Below, piece after piece: positions 62,528 through 64,000 of a stretch of 64,000 nt of DNA. The notes beneath the pieces are model-generated. The model made no database searches. It was not told the origin of the DNA and was given only the letters and a program-made list of their open reading frames with translations. The translations under genes were made by a program, and so were the position numbers. The DNA lies in the NCBI RefSeq assembly GCF_000006565.2, contig NC_031478.1:3863127-3927126 (forward strand). Direction: 5' to 3'. Each line of letters starts with the position of its first letter. Within the stretch, counting starts at the first letter, position 1. The DNA comes from Toxoplasma gondii ME49. Taxonomy: Eukaryota > Apicomplexa > Conoidasida > Eucoccidiorida > Sarcocystidae.

Positions 62528-63565
62528 TTATGCCTTGTAGCTCGAGCACAAGCCGTCCACCTTCTTAGTAGCGACGACAAGTCCAATGATAAGACCTGTA
62601 AGAGTGGCAAAACGACACAAAAACGTGGAAAGGTTTTCACCAAACACCTGATTCTTGTATCGTTGATAGATCTCCATACATCGAAACTCGATAAACTGTG
62701 CCACCAGAACGCAGCAAAACGAAGCACGAGAGCTGTAAAGAATTGCAAATCAGCTCACACATGATCGGCAGGGCAGCACGTACACTGTTCACAACTGAAC
62801 GCGAACTCACCGTAAAGTCCAAGAGCCTCGGCGAAAATGAGGATAAGCATCATGCCGCAAAAGCTTAGGCTGCTGCGCGTTAGCGCGAACACCTGATCAC
62901 ATAACGACAGGAAAAGATCGTTATGCGTGATGAACGCAAACACGTGGAAAAAAGGTATCATGGCAGCGCTCCTCTGACTAACTCTGGCCTCCAACGGCCA
63001 CATTCGGTGTGAAAGAGCTCGTGAACACTACTATATGTAAGAACCTTTTGCGTAATGATTGTACTGTAACTCCATTAGAGGAAATTCCGCCTATCGCTAT
63101 CAATAACTATGTCCGCCTTTAGCGTTGGCCATGCGAATGAATTTGTGACTATGGACTACACCGCTTTACGACCGTGTTACGAAGTACTTACCAGCATCAC
63201 CAACGATGCCGATCGCGAGTCCAGCCGCCATTGCACTGAGACCGACAGTCAGTCCTGCTGCGAGGTGGCCATAGCCTGCGAACCACAATACACAAAAGCA
63301 CGCATATTTTACTTTTCATTAAACAACCATGGAATACATGATTCGATATCTGAACACTGCAACTGTCTTGGGAGAGTGAATCTGGTCGCCCCGATGATAT
63401 TATGATGCCTTGTTCAAATCGGCCCGCACAAACGTGCCACATCTGATACCTTCAAGTGATGCTGTCGGATACTCTCAAGTTTCATGTTGCCAACAGTAAC
63501 ATTGCTTCCCGGCTACTGTTCGAGGGGCTCACCGGCATAGCTCGAGTAGGTGTCAGGGGTGTCCA
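62528..63565 (-). CDS. ATP6V0C: V-type ATPase proteolipid subunit c (16 kDa), last four exons, with a 2-nt deletion
   Basis: Subunit c forms the proton-carrying rotor ring of the V0 sector. Exons in transcript order: 63533-63565, 63192-63275, 62811-62892, 62528-62595; upstream exons lie beyond the right edge. Conserved pieces are YSSYAGYGHLAAGLTVGLSA, AAGLAIGIVGDAG, GVRANAQQPKL, and GMMLILIFAEALGLYG, which holds the essential proton-binding Glu; the last exon gives GLIIGLVVATKK and a stop. The third of these exons is 82 bp long where 84 is needed. Reading shifts between QQPKL and GMMLILIF at 62854-62863, so as written the last helix is lost. Splice sites are otherwise intact and in phase (1/1/1). 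Either the sequence has a local error or this copy is a recent pseudogene. Confidence 0.85.
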
Positions 63566-64000
63566 CTGTACATACAAACAAAAATAAGGTCAGACAACAG
63601 CGTAGACAGTTTCGCTATTCACAAGACACCGCTCCTCCAATGCGAACAGAGAATGGCGGAGCTCTCCGGAGCGACTGACCCACAGGTTGTAGTGACGGAA
63701 TTATAAGGAGTCGATACTTCCGCTGCGATTTCCCCCAACAGAATCTGGCGCTGTGGATTCATTCGTAGAGACAATCAATAAGCGCGGCGTTTGCTGCCCT
63801 CATTGAAATCTGTATTTACATGTAAATCTAGTAAAATCTGAACTAATCCACTTGTTCAGATAGGTATAGTACATACGAACATAAGAGCTGTAAAGAGAAT
63901 AGCCCAAATACATAAATATAATTTTTAGCTCCTGCACAGGATCTCGCAAACACATATAGCAAGGAAGCTAATAGAACAAATGCTGACAGAAGTGACTGAA
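63566..64000 (-). other. Intron of the V-ATPase subunit c gene running off the window
   Basis: The exon at 63533-63565 has a good acceptor (TTTGTTTGTATGTACAG) and starts in phase 1, so at least one coding exon must lie upstream. I find no match to the N-terminal helices of subunit c in the remaining 435 bases. The intron therefore extends past the right edge. Confidence 0.6.

Noticed and set aside
1..64000. tRNA, rRNA and CRISPR loci
   Set aside because: I looked for T-loop-like motifs and regularly spaced direct repeats on both strands by eye and saw none I could support.

Overview
The window looks like nuclear DNA from a coccidian apicomplexan, most likely Toxoplasma gondii or a close relative such as Hammondia or Neospora. 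I infer this from intron-dense protein genes with GT-AG introns, many (TA)n microsatellites, and a short fragment resembling apicomplexan mitochondrial cox1 lodged in a nuclear intron. Two further points fit a coccidian: a large organellar-type RAP protein and an axonemal dynein subunit, which would be needed only in the flagellated male gamete. No database search was possible. Gene names rest on family sequence patterns I know, and exon borders on splice signals, reading phase and protein alignment.

Layout, left to right. (1) Positions 1-282 are the 5'-truncated start of a secreted or membrane protein: a hydrophobic signal core followed by a very acidic stretch. (2) Positions 3297-20192 (+) hold a complete 18-exon gene for BRR2, the U5 snRNP helicase. 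Its introns carry most of the TA microsatellites, a 12-bp minisatellite and the cox1-like insertion. (3) Positions 20193-23106 lie between two convergent genes. They contain a degenerate 11-nt periodic array and a perfect 27-bp inverted repeat. (4) Positions 23107-36283 (-) hold a roughly 1,600-residue protein with helical organellar-type repeats and a C-terminal RAP domain, spread over about 18 exons. (5) Positions 38484-47835 (-) hold an 18-exon gene for the inner-arm dynein intermediate chain DNAI3/WDR63 (IC140 type). (6) Positions 48068-48434 (+) may hold a small two-exon gene, head-to-head with DNAI3. (7) Positions 48435-62527 are gene-poor, with one plausible hypothetical ORF on the minus strand at 58454-58924 and a patch at about 56.0-58.1 kb that is open on both strands. 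(8) Positions 62528-63565 (-) hold the last four exons of the V-ATPase proteolipid subunit c. One of these exons is two nucleotides short, which breaks the essential transmembrane helix.

The genes do not form a pathway. They serve splicing (BRR2), organelle RNA metabolism (RAP), the gamete axoneme (DNAI3) and proton pumping (V-ATPase c). The most unusual items are the array plus hairpin between the convergent genes, the cox1-like insert, the minisatellite that stays in frame with its neighbouring exon, and the V-ATPase frameshift.
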